From Macrosoma leucophasiata (taxonomy: Eukaryota > Arthropoda > Insecta > Lepidoptera > Hedylidae): a stretch of 64,000 bases of DNA. Both the position numbers and the translations under genes were made by a program. Shown here in pieces: positions 19,664 to 29,984 of the stretch. How positions within the stretch are numbered: position 1 is the first letter of the stretch; the number at the start of each line of letters is the position of its first letter. The notes beneath the pieces were generated by a model that saw nothing but the letters and a program-made list of their open reading frames with translations, was not told the origin of the DNA and did not search any database. The stretch is taken from positions 2,500,001-2,564,000 of the forward strand of contig JAWQUS010000011.1 in the NCBI GenBank assembly GCA_036365455.1, written 5' to 3'.

Positions 19664-19828
19664 AAATTTTTTTTATGTTATGAAGTTGGCAAACAAGTAT
19701 GCAGTTCACATTGATGTAAAGTGATGACTACAGCTTATAGACACTTATAGTAAGACCAGAGTTCAAAATGTAGATGCGTTGCCACCCTTGAGACCTTAGT
19801 TGATATGTCTCTGTGATAAGTTATCTTA
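19664..19828 (-). repeat. Family B, 3' half, interrupted
   Basis: TTTTTTTATGTTATGAAGTTG to CTGTGATAAGTTAT; resumes at 20000. Confidence 0.7.
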
Positions 19829-19999
19829 GTGATATTCTTGACTATAAGTATATATATTATATAACATTTTTTAGCTTGCTTGACATGTATATCAATTGTT
19901 ATTCACTCTAATTATTATTCACTTTCATTTATTTTGTTTGTTTTTGTGTCATAAGAGGTGCCTGTCACCCTAAATGAATATATGAGTTTCTGATTCTGA
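19829..19999 (+). mobile_element. LINE 3' UTR with CTGATT tail, inside family B
   Basis: Plus-strand counterpart of 17163-17335, ending GAGTTTCTGATTCTGAT. It splits a B element, so this LINE family was active after that B copy inserted. Confidence 0.7.
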
Positions 20000-20113
20000 T
20001 ATTACAGGGCCATACATCTATCATGAACACGATAGTGCTGAACACTACCTACCACTAAGCGGCAGATTGATTAAGTACTGCGGTGGTGCCTACGACCTCG
20101 TGCTCTTACCCTG
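20000..20113 (-). repeat. Family B, 5' half, continuation
   Basis: ATTACAGGGCCATACAT to TGCTCTTACCCTGGAACT. Confidence 0.7.
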
Positions 20114-20123
20114 GAACTATTTG

Positions 20124-20350
20124 CGGGCTTTCCCCTCTGTCAAAGTACAAGTAGGTCGAGATTGTTAAATGTTTGCGTGTAATTGATTATGTATTTTTTT
20201 AAGTCAAGGTGTGAGTTTCGTAGTAATAGACGATTTTTGTTGTGTGATACACACACACACAAAAAAGTCCCTGCTCAAAAAATGACCGATTGTTTTGCAT
20301 CGGTATCGAGCAACACGAGCTATCGCCGCGGCCGGTAGCTCGTGTTGCTC
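20124..20350. mobile_element. Family P MITE, decayed copy
   Basis: Interior matches P at 8621 (GGTGTGAGTTTCGTAGTAAT, AAAAATGACCGATTGTTTTG). The left inverted end is lost, but the right end is itself doubled as a hairpin: GAGCAACACGAGCTA (20308-20322) against TAGCTCGTGTTGCTC (20336-20350). Confidence 0.65.
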
Positions 20351-20629
20351 TATGAATAACGCCGATTGAAAAGTAAAAAACTTGTACTGTCAAGGGAACT
20401 TCTCACTTCAACACTCGGTTATTTCTGTGAAAGCAGTCTACCGTCCAACTTTTATAATTGAACTCCAATTTCGAGCTCCGCAAAGTTCAGAACATGGATA
20501 TTGTTATATCATTCACTGGGTATTTCAATTTTAAAGCGGTCAGAGTGCAGCTTGGCGAATACAGCGGATAAGACCATGATTTAAAATGTTATACGTTTTT
20601 TCTTCTTTTAAGTTATTATGTCGGGAACG

Positions 20630-20662
20630 TATAAATATCGAGACGACCCCAAGCGAGTCACT
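20630..20662 (+). promoter_or_regulatory. TATA/initiator-like pair
   Basis: TATAAATA at 20630-20637 and TCACT at 20658-20662, a 28-30 base spacing usual for arthropod core promoters. About 370 bases downstream AATAAATCAATAATAAA and an A-tract appear. No open reading frame beginning with ATG follows, so function is doubtful. Confidence 0.2.
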
Positions 20663-21077
20663 AGTGGAGGACAATGTTTCTACTTCTGTAACCAGTCAAC
20701 AGAACTTCGAGTTAATTAATAAAAGCGGTAGTGAATACCCTAGCAGGCAGTGAGCAAGCTTTCTTCGTGTTTAAAAATTATTACAACAATACGTTTGAGA
20801 AGACCTTTTATTTGATACCTCTTATATCACAAAATGTAGATTTGCAAATTATGTATAGTACAAACCATAAATTTTTCTGTAATAAATTAAAAAGGTACTA
20901 CATTAAGCCTAAAATTAGCGACTCATCGGCGCCCAGATAAACCCTGTGAGGTTTTAGTGGTGCGGTACTTATTGTATAAAAGTGTATTTTGAAATGTACT
21001 GAATAAATCAATAATAAAAAATAAAAAAAAATGTAATTTACAAAACATTTTTTTAAATTCTCTGATTCATGATCATA

Positions 21078-21373
21078 ATCAAAATTGGAGTGTCTGTTTG
21101 TGATATAAAAATAACCGCTTTTTACTAAATGCATATGTGTATACACGGTACATTTACCAAAACGACATGTTTTACAATTTTTGTCTGTCTGTCTGTTTGT
21201 TCCCGCTAATCTCGGGAACGTCTGGACCGATTTTGACGGGACTTTTACTGGCAGCTTATGTAATAAAGAGTAGCTTAAGCTACTTTGATACTAGCTGCGC
21301 CCCCGACTTCGTCCGGGTAGATACCGAACAATCATAATTTCTCACGCGGACGAAGTTGCAGGCAATGCTAGTA
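21078..21373 (-). repeat. Family F, full length
   Basis: Reads, in reverse, from ATTGGAGTGTCTGTTTGTG through CCGCTTTTTACTAAATGC and GGACCGATTTTGACGGGAC to the foldback ACTAGCTGCGCCCCCGACTT ... GTTGCAGGCAATGCTAG. Confidence 0.8.
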
Positions 21374-21650
21374 ATTAATAAAACAGCAGTATTTAACTAT
21401 AATAAATAATACTTATCATTTATACAAGTCCCATTTACTATGCGGGGTCTGTCTGTGTATGTATTAACAATTGATGCAATCAGAGAGAGGTCCCGCCGAA
21501 TATAACCCATTACAAAGTAAGTACGACCCCCCATATCCCCGCGCAAGCTTTACAAAGGTCCGGAGTTCAAATCAGACCCCGTGCTGACGAGAGATATTAA
21601 TAGACTACAACTTATGGACGCCTGGATAAAAATCCAAAATTTCAAGGCAA
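21374..21650. other. Unassigned intergenic sequence
   Basis: No recognised element. Confidence 0.35.
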
Positions 21651-21700
21651 ATAGTTTTATTTCAATGAGTGTAGCTCGCGAAATCCTAAGAACATATCAT
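21651..21700 (+). repeat. Short conserved block, copy 1
   Basis: TAGTTTTATTTCAATGAGTG, AGCTCGCGAAA and CTAAGAACATA recur at 31013-31058 with only a few changes; the surrounding DNA is unrelated. Confidence 0.6.
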
Positions 21701-21712
21701 ATTCAAGGCAGG

Positions 21713-22000
21713 TTTTTTTTTTATGTAATGGAAGTGGCAAACAAGCATGCAGTTCACATTGATGTTAAGTGATGACTGCAGCCTATAGACATCCACACAA
21801 AGACCAAGATCAAAATGCAGATGCGTTACCACTCTTTAGGCCTAAGGTGTTATGCCTCTGTGCCGGAAATTACAGGGCCGTACATTACCACCTGACCGGA
21901 ACACGATAGTGCTGAACACTACCATTTAGCGGCAAGTATATTAGGTAATGCGGTGGTGCCTACGCCCGCGAGCTCCGTCACTGGAGCTCTACCACCAGTA
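21713..22000 (-). repeat. Family B, full length young copy
   Basis: T-tail to CTACCACCAGTA; close to the B consensus throughout. Confidence 0.9.
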
Positions 22001-22273
22001 AAAGGTACATATGGGTTGCTTATTTTCAAGTTATTATATCTTACCTCTGTAATTACAAATTACAATGAGAGACTGCGTAGGTATTTGTAAAATATATTAT
22101 TATGTTACATGTAAGTCCTTCGAAGACTCCCCGAGATATTAGTTATAATGGATCCTCAGCCTTCATAATGGGTTTTAATATGGAACATGATAATGCGGGA
22201 TATGTAAGAACCTCGATCATCATATTACTCGCTAGATCAGCAGCTTAACTCAGAAAGTCTGTGTTAGGAATGA
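22001..22273. other. Unassigned intergenic sequence
   Basis: No repeat or frame recognised. Confidence 0.35.
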
Positions 22274-22640
22274 TACTAATATAATAAATGCGTAAGTTTG
22301 TATGGTTGTTTGTTTGTTACTCCTTCAAGCAAAAACTGAGGTACCGATTTTCTTGAAATTCGGCACACACAAAGGGTAACTTGAATTAACACATAGGGTA
22401 GTGTTTATCCCGAAAAAATGTTCCAGTGGAATCTTCTATCGAGGGCCTTGAGCGCGGGGACCGAATCCAGAAATTCCGTAACGAAAAAAACCTCACGCTC
22501 CCCACTCCGACGGGCACGGAGGTGTGGCTTGAATGGCGTGCATTGTCTAACGTCGTTTCTTTTCGGCAGTCTTCGACACGGTGTTTGTGTGCGTGCAACT
22601 AGACGTATTGTACGACTCTATGAATATCAAAGAAAAAAAG
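22274..22640 (+). mobile_element. Helitron-like (family G relative), 5' part
   Basis: AATATAATAAATGCGTAAGT start and GTACCGATTTTCTTGAAATT with ACACATAGGGTAGTGTTTAT are motifs of lepidopteran non-autonomous Helitron-like repeats. The CTAG end is missing. Confidence 0.45.
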
Positions 22641-22774
22641 AAATACTGCATAAATAAAATAAATAAATAATTATAATTGCATAAGTTGATACAAAATACT
22701 ATGCAATAGATTTACCGCGGCAGTCCCCGAGTGCCACACGTCTTTTTTTTATAAACTTTCCAAGCGACCAAAGG

Positions 22775-22927
22775 TTATTAAATAAATAAAATACGCTTAC
22801 ACTCACAGCCCCACAGTAGGTATAAACCTGTGTCGTGAGTGCCGCTGTACACATACAACACGTACACAAACATCCAGACCCGAAACAAATATCTGTAGAC
22901 CATACAAATATTTGTCCCGGTACGGGA
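22775..22927 (-). repeat. Family D SINE, left segment
   Basis: ACGCTTACACTCACAGCCCC to TTTGTCCCGGTACGGG. Ends where a truncated B element begins; its last ~80 bases are repeated at 23083. Confidence 0.65.
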
Positions 22928-23082
22928 CATGAAAGTATCAAACAAGCATGCAGTTCACATCGATATTCAGTGATGACTGCAGCCTATAGACACCCACACG
23001 TAGACCAAGGTCAAAATGCAGATGCGTTACAACTTCCGAGACCTAAGGTGTTATGCCTCTGTGCCGGAAATTACCGGGCCGT
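22928..23082 (-). repeat. Family B, truncated at both ends, inside D
   Basis: ATCAAACAAGCATGCAGTTC to TACCGGGCCGTATATT. Neither the A-tail nor the B 5' end is present. Confidence 0.7.
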
Positions 23083-23228
23083 ATATTGTACACACAACAC
23101 ATACACAAACACCCAGACCCGAAACAAATATCTGTAGGTCATACACATATTTGTCCCGGTGCGGGGATCGAACCCGCGACCCCTCGAATCAAACGGCCGT
23201 CTCACACCGCTGGGCTAACTTGGTTGTC
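23083..23228 (-). repeat. Family D SINE, tRNA-like segment
   Basis: The minus strand from 23228 reads AAGTTAGCCCAGCGGTGTG (A box) and GGGTTCGATCCCCGCACC (B box), i.e. a tRNA-like head, then CGGGACAAATA. Relatives at 48983, 51166 and 58555. Confidence 0.75.
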
Positions 23229-23328
23229 AAATGTATTAGTAAGTCAATTCATTTATTTAACTCTTTTTATTTTATTGGGAAGATTATTTTATGTAATAAG
23301 AAACCTACATTAACAAAAAACTAACACT

Positions 23329-23373
23329 GGGTACCACTACGCTGGGTTCGATTCCCGGGTCGAGAATATTAGA
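23329..23373 (+). repeat. Family A head remnant
   Basis: GCTGGGTTCGATTCCCGGG is the A tRNA-like B box region; body resumes at 23520 after unrelated sequence. Confidence 0.5.
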
Positions 23374-23519
23374 CGCTTCGCCCGCGCTGCTCCGTTCCTA
23401 TTAGTCATTGCGTGATGATATATGAGAATTTTTCAAATCGAACCCGTAGTTCCTGAGATTTGCGCGTTCAAACAAACAAACAAAGAAACTCTTCAGCTTC
23501 ATAATATTAGTAGCATAAA

Positions 23520-23735
23520 TAACGGTGTAAAATCTATCTATATGTATCTCTTGGTCTATTGGGATTTTTTCATTTTCTAGAAGTTTTCCAATACCTCGAA
23601 TTTGATAATGTGCTCGGAGATGACAATAGGTTCGCCACCTGTCACATGGGCCAAAACGTAACCGGCGAATCGTGGGTGTTGCATGTATGATTGAATGCAT
23701 GCACTTACCTCTGCCTACCCCTTCGGGGATTACAA
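23520..23735 (+). repeat. Family A body and tail
   Basis: ATTGGGATTTTTTCATTTTC to CCTTCGGGGATTACA; 5' portion displaced. Confidence 0.7.
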
Positions 23736-23965
23736 TAATAATAATAAAATCATATTTATTTTTCCTTCACAAAATTAGGTACATTCTTATTGTCATTACA
23801 TTGTTTGCTCTTGAATCCTAGTTTTGTGAGAGACTGGTGCCTGAAATTGGTTTCTGGATGAAACCAATGGTCACCAGTCCCGTAAACAGTTTTTAATACA
23901 GCAACCAGGTGGTACCAAAAGTTTTGTACAGCTAAAAAATTAGCATATTATTATAAAGTATCAGA
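23736..23965 (-). mobile_element. LINE 3' tail fragment with (AAT)n end
   Basis: (AAT)n followed by ATCATATTTATTTTTCC and ACAAAATTAGGTACATTC, typical of a 5'-truncated non-LTR element read from its tail. It starts exactly at the end of the A SINE. Confidence 0.45.
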
Positions 23966-24102
23966 AACGTAACAATAAGTGCAATACAAATATGTACATA
24001 TATTATATGAGAAGTATAGCATTCTTCACTACAATAAACCTAGAGGAAATAATAAAGGTAAGAGCTAAGTACTTAAAATCAATAACGAGTTACAGACAGA
24101 TA

Positions 24103-24110
24103 GTGTGTGT

Positions 24111-24166
<56 letters not shown>

Positions 24167-24195
24167 TTGCGTGTGTGTGTGTATGTGTGTGAGTG
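24103..24195. repeat. (GT)n microsatellite
   Basis: About 90 bases of GT with a few interruptions. Confidence 0.98.
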
Positions 24196-24281
24196 TTTAT
24201 TGGTAAATTGGTAATGCCTGAGTGGTGGACAGGTACCTATCTAAACGGTGGAGATAAACGATACGAGTAAGCTGTAGAGTT

Positions 24282-24509
24282 GTTTTATATTATTTCGCAT
24301 TAACACATGCTTGTGAAATATATTTTATATTAAAGAAAAATGGAAAGAAAAATTTGACTTCAGGCGAGACTCGAACTCGCGGCCTACTGGGAATCTAGTC
24401 CAGCCGCTCTTCCAATTGAGCTACTGAAGTCCTTAGGAATCTAGTCCAGCCGCTCTTCCAATTGAGCTACTGATCTCCTTTTTTTTCTTTCCATTTTTCT
24501 TTAATATAA
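24282..24509 (-). repeat. Family L tRNA-like retroposon with inverted tail
   Basis: Flanked by the exact 13-bp repeat AAGCTGTAGAGTT (24269-24281 and 24510-24522). The tRNA-like part lies at 24356-24431 on the minus strand. Its 5' half is duplicated at 24434-24475, and the tail motif AAAGAAAAATGGAAAGAAAAA (about 24332-24352) reappears inverted at 24482-24507, so the element begins and ends with the same sequence in opposite orientation. Confidence 0.85.
24356..24431 (-). tRNA. tRNA-like sequence in family L (pseudo-tRNA)
   Basis: 76 nt fold into a plausible cloverleaf: acceptor GACTTCA/TGAAGTC, D-stem GCTC/GAGC, T-arm GCGAG-TTCGAGT-CTCGC. A box TAGCTCAATTGG and a B box GTTCGAGTC are intact. 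The anticodon arm is poor: a 7-base loop CTAGATT (AGA in the anticodon position) needs an A-C closing mismatch, and a serine tRNA would need a long variable arm, which is absent. Read as a repeat-borne tRNA derivative. Confidence 0.4.
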
Positions 24510-24522
24510 AAGCTGTAGAGTT

Positions 24523-24982
24523 CATATTCATTTTTATAAAAGTGAGTGTTAATTGATTATAAAAATATGGGCGTGAAGTTACTTTTAACAAAAACCGATT
24601 CATCAGGCACTACAAAACTTCAATCAAAAGATATCTCCAATAACTCATTTCAACATTTTATTGGCCTTTTTGTACAATACATAATCTTTTAAGCCCAGAC
24701 GCGTCACAGAGTAATCACTTATGTAATGGCGCAGTTTTATCGATATTTTTATAGCCTATAAAAAAGCTATCGGGAGCTGTACTCATTACTCAGTAACAGA
24801 TTTCGAGTTGTTAATGATTTTAATGGCGGGCTCGTGAATTCTATCGAAGACAGACGGATAATAAATATTTTGGCGGGATTCATTTTTGATTGCATTGAAT
24901 AAAATTTAGGGAACATACAGATTAGGTTTTGAAGATAATTAAGTAGTCGTAAGCGTCAAGGATACAGAAGTTATTATAATAT
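24523..24982. other. Unassigned sequence with TATA/initiator-like string
   Basis: TATAAAAAA at 24757 followed by TCATT (24783) and TCAGT (24790) is core-promoter-like, but no transcript or frame is apparent downstream. Confidence 0.25.
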
Positions 24983-25092
24983 TACTACTCTGAGTGGTAG
25001 TGTTCACCGCTATCGTTTTCCGGTATGATTGTGATCTACGGCTTTGTAATTTTCGACACAGAGGCATAACACCTTAGCCCTCAGGAGTGCCA
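24983..25092 (+). repeat. Family B, central fragment
   Basis: GAGTGGTAGTGTTCACCGC to CCCTCAGGAGTGCC. Confidence 0.65.
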
Positions 25093-25435
25093 AATTTACT
25101 ATCACACAATTGTTTGGACATTTACCATATTAAAAGTTGGTAAATCTTAAGTTTTACGAAAAAAAAAATTACCGTTGTTCAGAGTTCTACATTAACACAC
25201 TACAGTAGACTCTAATTATATTTTGGCTGAATAATTTGAATGACAGAAAATTTTTCATTTGTTTTTTCTTCATAATTAATTCATATTTCCTTTTTCATTC
25301 GTTTATCATTACGCTTATAACACCATACGTGACAGCCAGAACGCGTAGAGCGTTATAAACGTCTTTACGAAAAACCACTTTGGCCAAAGAAATCTTGGCT
25401 TATTATGACTCCAGCAACATATAATATTATATACA
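25093..25435. other. Unassigned intergenic sequence
   Basis: AT-rich, nothing recognised. Confidence 0.4.
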
Positions 25436-25690
25436 AATAAATAAAATTGGAGTGTCGGTTTGTAATATTAAAATAACCGCTTTTTACTAAATGCATATGT
25501 ATGTATACACGGTACATATACCAAAACCACATTTTTTACAATTTTTGTCTGTCTGTCTGTCTGCCTGTTTGGCGGGGCTAATCTTGGGAACGGCTGGACC
25601 GATTTTGACGGTACTTTCACTGACAGATAGCTGATGTGATAAGGAGTGACCTAGGCTACTTTTATCTCCATACAACCATACATACATACC
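25436..25690 (-). repeat. Family F, foldback missing
   Basis: ATTGGAGTGTCGGTTTGTAA to GCTACTTTTATCTCCATAC; ends in the CATACATAC variant also seen in the repeated units at 44.1-44.3 kb. Confidence 0.75.
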
Positions 25691-25867
25691 TACATACAAC
25701 ATATACAACACATACATTTGTATATTATACCTATTTGTAATACTATCTTGTATGGAAACGCAACAAAAGATGTCGCTGCAGTAAAATTATGTAGTTGAAA
25801 CTTTGATACAAAAGTACTCTCAGAACTAAGCTTTTAAATAAGGTTACGTTTCAAAGGAAAGTTTATA

Positions 25868-26045
25868 GGTGCTCCCTAGGTGCTACAATATGGGGTTCTT
25901 CAAAAATGGCGTCAAAAGAGTCCTTCAGGGCCGGCAGCGCGTTGGCAACTCCCCTGGTGTTGCTAATGTTCATAGGCGACGGTGACCACTTTCCACCAGG
26001 TAGCCCGTTTGCTTGCCTGTCAACCTTCAGACATAAAAAGGTATA
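25868..26045 (+). pseudogene. Jockey/CR1-like LINE, extreme 3' end
   Basis: GGTGCTACAATATGGGGTTC to the ACATAAAAAGG tail matches the 3' ~170 bases of the LINE at 18001. It encodes only the last ~30 residues of ORF2 plus the short 3' UTR, and is heavily 5' truncated. Confidence 0.8.
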
Positions 26046-26571
26046 ACATATAATTTATTTACATTTATAGTTATTTCGCAACTTACGGGGATTAAACTAA
26101 CTTGTTTATTATAAAAAGTTGAAAAAAATTGAGATCTGAAAAGTTTATGAAGACAGTATTGAATATTAATTATTATAAAACTATGCATTTAGATTACAAC
26201 AAACTTTTGTTTTATCCACAGCTCTTTCACGGAATAGGTATATTTGAATTAATGTTATGAAAAGAAAACAATATTAGTATTTTGTATGAAAAAACACAAA
26301 GACAACTCTTCTCTCTTCAATGCCCTGCCCATTACCCCCTTTCGCTATTTGATGGGCTTCTCATACGGATCTCCTGATTTCTGATTCGATCTTGAAGAAA
26401 AATTCTGAATATAGCTTTTTTTATTGCTCTATGCGACCTTGAGCCTTCTCATAAAGCCAAAGGCAAAGACACTTCCTGAATCTGTAACACGTCATTAACA
26501 CGGTTTCTGACGGTACATTTTAATAGAGCATACACAGTTTTACCCGCCGTATTGGTTTTCTATACTATAAA
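26046..26571. other. Unassigned intergenic sequence
   Basis: No repeat recognised; a C-rich patch near 26325 stands out only in composition. Confidence 0.4.
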
Positions 26572-26776
26572 AGAGGGAACATCGTCTTATCGGGGGATTA
26601 TTATACAACTTATCATGTTTTTTTTTTCGTATAAAAAATACTCATCTGTAATTACGCCTTGATACGGCAATTAGTTAGTGGTAATTTTTGAACTTATTAC
26701 CAACGAAGGGCAGAGTACCGGCCTCTGCGATAACGACTTGTATAATAATCCACCAATAAGACGATGTTCCGTCTTT
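26572..26776. repeat. Inverted-repeat element, ~36-bp arms
   Basis: GGAACATCGTCTTATCGGGG onward (26574-26609) pairs with the reverse complement at 26737-26772. The arms enclose ~125 bases. No target duplication was found. A perfect palindrome TGCCTCGCGAGGCA follows at 26777. Confidence 0.7.
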
Positions 26777-26966
26777 GCCTCGCGAGGCATTTGCCGCACG
26801 AGGCTGCTCGCTCTGTGTAGAAGCACCTTATTTAACGTTTATTAACAATTTGGCAACAGAAGGCCTCACTTACTCACTAGTAAATGACGATTGCTTTATT
26901 ATATGTTTCAGATTACCGGTATTCATACATGAAGTACAAGCCGGCGAAGTCGCGTGTAAAAGCTAG
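26777..26966 (+). mobile_element. Possible Helitron-like end
   Basis: Finishes CGGCGAAGTCGCGTGTAAAAGCTAG, resembling the hairpin-CTAG end of family G. The rest is unassigned; a 63-codon frame here has no known motif. Confidence 0.3.
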
Positions 26967-27568
26967 CAATATATAACAAATTCACTTTTCACATTTATTC
27001 TCAGACTTACCAAAGGAAAATTTTTCACGAAAATGAAATGGGTGACACAAATTGTCAGAGTTCCTAACTCCGCGACTCAATTCATCCACGGCCTACGTTT
27101 TTGAATACATATTGCCTGTTACTAGAAGACGAACAAAGGTTTTTTCGACAGAGGGACTACGGGAAATAGCAGAAAAAGTAAGGGGTCTACTGAAAGCTTA
27201 TAGATTTGGATATTGATAGACCGATTTTTTGGTATGGATTGAAGAAATGATATTCGCGTACTTACTCTAGTGTACAGATATATTTAAACAGTCGAGCATA
27301 TATGTTTACCTTTAATCTTTATACCTTTCATGTCACGAAGGTGGCAAATAAGGACACAGTTTATATATTTAAAGACGCAAGAGGGCCTTCATCAGAATTA
27401 CATGTCTCCATATTTAACCTGTGGGCGTACGTATGAATGGGAAATCATATAAACGAATTAGTAGGCTTCACGAGTTGTGATTTATTTTCCATTGATCACA
27501 TTTATCCCCGAGAATACTTCAACCATTTATAAACAAGCATTAAAAATACATATTTCGATGACCAGATT
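26967..27568. other. Unassigned intergenic sequence
   Basis: No recognised element. Confidence 0.4.
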
Positions 27569-27846
27569 ATTTTTTTATGTAATGAACGTGGCAAACAAGC
27601 ATGCAGTTCACACTGACGTGATGACTGCAGCCTATAGACACTTACATGAAGACCTAGCTCAAAATGCAGATCCGTTACCACTCCTGAGACCTAAGATGTT
27701 ATGCCTATGTGCCAGAAATTAGAGGGCCGTACATTACCAACTGACTGGAACACGATAGTGCTGAACACCATTTAGCGGCAACTAAATTAGGTAATGCGGT
27801 GGTGCCTACGCCCGCGAGCTCCATCACTGGAGCTCTACCACCAGTA
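27569..27846 (-). repeat. Family B, nearly full length
   Basis: TTTTTTATGTAATGAACGTGG to CTACCACCAGTA with a small deletion in the ACACTACCATTT region. Confidence 0.85.
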
Positions 27847-27859
27847 AAGGTTTACTCCT

Positions 27860-28087
27860 TTAAACCATCTCTGGGTTGTATGGATAGCCGTCGGTCCCTG
27901 ATGCTATCTATAGATAGCAGTCGTTAAACCCTGTCGGAGGCCTCATGGGCGGTTTGAAAACATCCGACAGCGGGTTGGCCACTAACCCGTATCTCCACCA
28001 ATCCGCATTGGAGCAGCGTGGTGGAGTAAGACTCGTGCCCAGCAGTGGGACGTATAATGGGTTGCCATTGTTATTATTTTATTATTA
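27860..28087 (+). repeat. Family E, body and RTE-like tail
   Basis: Lacks the 5S-like head; starts in ATAGCCGTCGGTCCCTG and ends CCCAGCAGTGGGACGTATAA plus (TTATT)n. Contains an internal stretch (GAGGCCTCATGGGCGG) that the copy at 2195 has lost. Confidence 0.75.
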
Positions 28088-28404
28088 TACTAGCTGTGGC
28101 CGCAACTTCGTCCGCGTGAGAATTTATGATTGTTCAGTATTTACCCGGACGAAGTCGTGGGCAGCTAGTATTAAAGTAGTCTAAGTTACTCCTTATTACA
28201 TCAGCTATCTGCCAGTGAAAGTTCCGTCAAAGTCGGTCCAGCCGTTCCCAAGATTATCCCCTCCAAGCAGAAAGACAGACAAAAATTGTAAAAAAAAATG
28301 TTTTGGTATATGTACCGTGTATACATACGTACGCATTTAGTAAAAAGCGGTTATTTTAATATTACAAACAGACACTCTAATTTTTTTTATTTGTATAGAT
28401 GTAA
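28088..28404 (+). repeat. Family F, full length
   Basis: ACTAGCTGTGGCCGCAACTT to TTTATTTGTATAGATG. Serves as an uninterrupted reference for the B insertion in F at 7322. Confidence 0.85.
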
Positions 28405-28727
28405 ACAAAGCACAGAAAAAATCCAACCACCAAAATTTATTTCCAAACAAAGACAAATATAGGAAACAATTCGCAAAGAATGGCGGAATAAAAATAAATG
28501 CAAGATATAAAATGTCCCTGCCCAAGTGTCTAGTACAAGAAACAAATAACTTGTGAAAGAATAACACGTGAGCAAAACTAAATTCCCAACATCTGGTAGC
28601 CTTCAGCCGGACCTCTGTGGTCACAGATGCTGGAAAAATAGATGTGGCGTGAGAAAACGAGGAAAATGGGTCAAAATTCACAGTTTAATAAAATCTTGGT
28701 TCACGATGAACTGTAAAAAGCTAAATT
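28405..28727. other. Unassigned sequence with long minus frame
   Basis: A 114-codon minus frame (28681-28337) starts with ATG and is phenylalanine-rich, but no domain is recognisable and it overlaps the F end, so it is probably fortuitous. Confidence 0.3.
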
Positions 28728-28784
28728 TTCCGGCCCTGTAATTTCCGGCACAGTCATCACTTAACATCAATGTGAACTGACTCA
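28728..28784 (+). repeat. Family B, internally deleted
   Basis: CCTGTAATTTCCGGCACA joined directly to GTCATCACTTAACATC; about 70 bases between them are missing. Confidence 0.6.
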
Positions 28785-29176
28785 ATGGCTACATCAACAT
28801 TGTTTTTATGACTTAAAGGATTATATGACACATAAAACAATATTATGATTTATTAATGACTCAATAATTTGACTAAATAAATATATATTATTATTATTAT
28901 CCTAAAGTAATGCTAAATATTTAAATTAAATTATTAAAATCTTCAATAAACTTTATCGCTGTAATAATATCTCAATTAGATGACCACAATTTGCAATAAT
29001 AACTTTGACATTAATTAATTATAAATATTCGAATTATAATAATAATATTTTGACATACTATTTAGTTAAGTTTATGGATATTTTACACACCATTGTAATG
29101 GTAGAATGTGATAGTGCTATAATGTTATTACCTCACCATCTGTACCTACATGTACCCACTACATTCTGGTAAATAA
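28785..29176. other. Very AT-rich stretch
   Basis: ATT/TAT-rich, no repeat boundary or frame. Confidence 0.4.
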
Positions 29177-29231
29177 ATGATTATGATTATGATTATGATT
29201 ATGCTTGTTTGCCACTTCCGTAAAAAAAATG
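29177..29231 (+). repeat. (GATTAT)n tract and family B 3' end
   Basis: Four GATTAT units at 29177-29203, then GCTTGTTTGCCACTTCC and A-tail of B. Confidence 0.7.
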
Positions 29232-29439
29232 ATTCGATGCAGATTGCATTGTAGGTGTTTGGGTGCCTTAGTCTACAAGGAAGTTTCGCCACGTCCGGCC
29301 GTCTACCCTTCTTTCCATCCGTCCTTCTATCTATCTGTCCGCAGCTTACCTGAAAGAATAATTGTGTTTGAATGAATAATGAAATGGATCGTTTATTCAA
29401 AGTACAATATTTACTTTTAGTTCTGGTAAATAAATGTTA

Positions 29440-29690
29440 AATCAAGTAAAATTCAAACTTGGGACTTATGGGGGACAAATCAGATTTCTTTTTTTTTCAC
29501 TTCGATTTATATAGGTAAATGGAGTTTTTGTACGGATTCCTAATAATGTATAGCCTATGTTACTCAGTGATAACTTGGCATTTTATTCATGAAATAACTT
29601 TTAAAATCTGTTGAGAAATTGCTGAGCTTAATAATATCAAACAAACAAAAATACAAATCTTATCCCTTTTTAATAAAAGTATAGATGATA
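29440..29690 (+). repeat. Dispersed repeat fragment, copy 1
   Basis: ATGGGGGACAAATCAGATTTC and TTTTTGTACGGATTCC, ending AATAAAAGTATAGATG. The same two motifs occur at 30010-30085. Resembles generic insect LINE/Helitron 3' sequence, class unresolved. Confidence 0.4.
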
Positions 29691-29984
29691 TTGTCTTAAT
29701 ATGTCCCTTCCACGTCTTTATATCGTGGTTCAGAGGTATTGAAACGCTATAAATTAGCTAGGTTATCTCACTGACCATTCGCGGCACATGCTCTGGGATT
29801 ACTCTTTCGTGAGGATCTTTTACACGGCGGCGTCCTCTCCGATACCGGTAATAGAGTTAGTTGGTGATGTAATTCAGGTTTGCTACGATTGATGTTTTTG
29901 CCGTAATTGCTTGGAAGTATAATAGAAGAGTGACTAAGGATGTCGTTATTAAAGAGGAATATTTGATTTTAGTTTTGGAAAATA

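Noticed and set aside
23992..24192. Cys/Val-rich 66-codon frame
   Set aside because: Translation of the (GT)n microsatellite.
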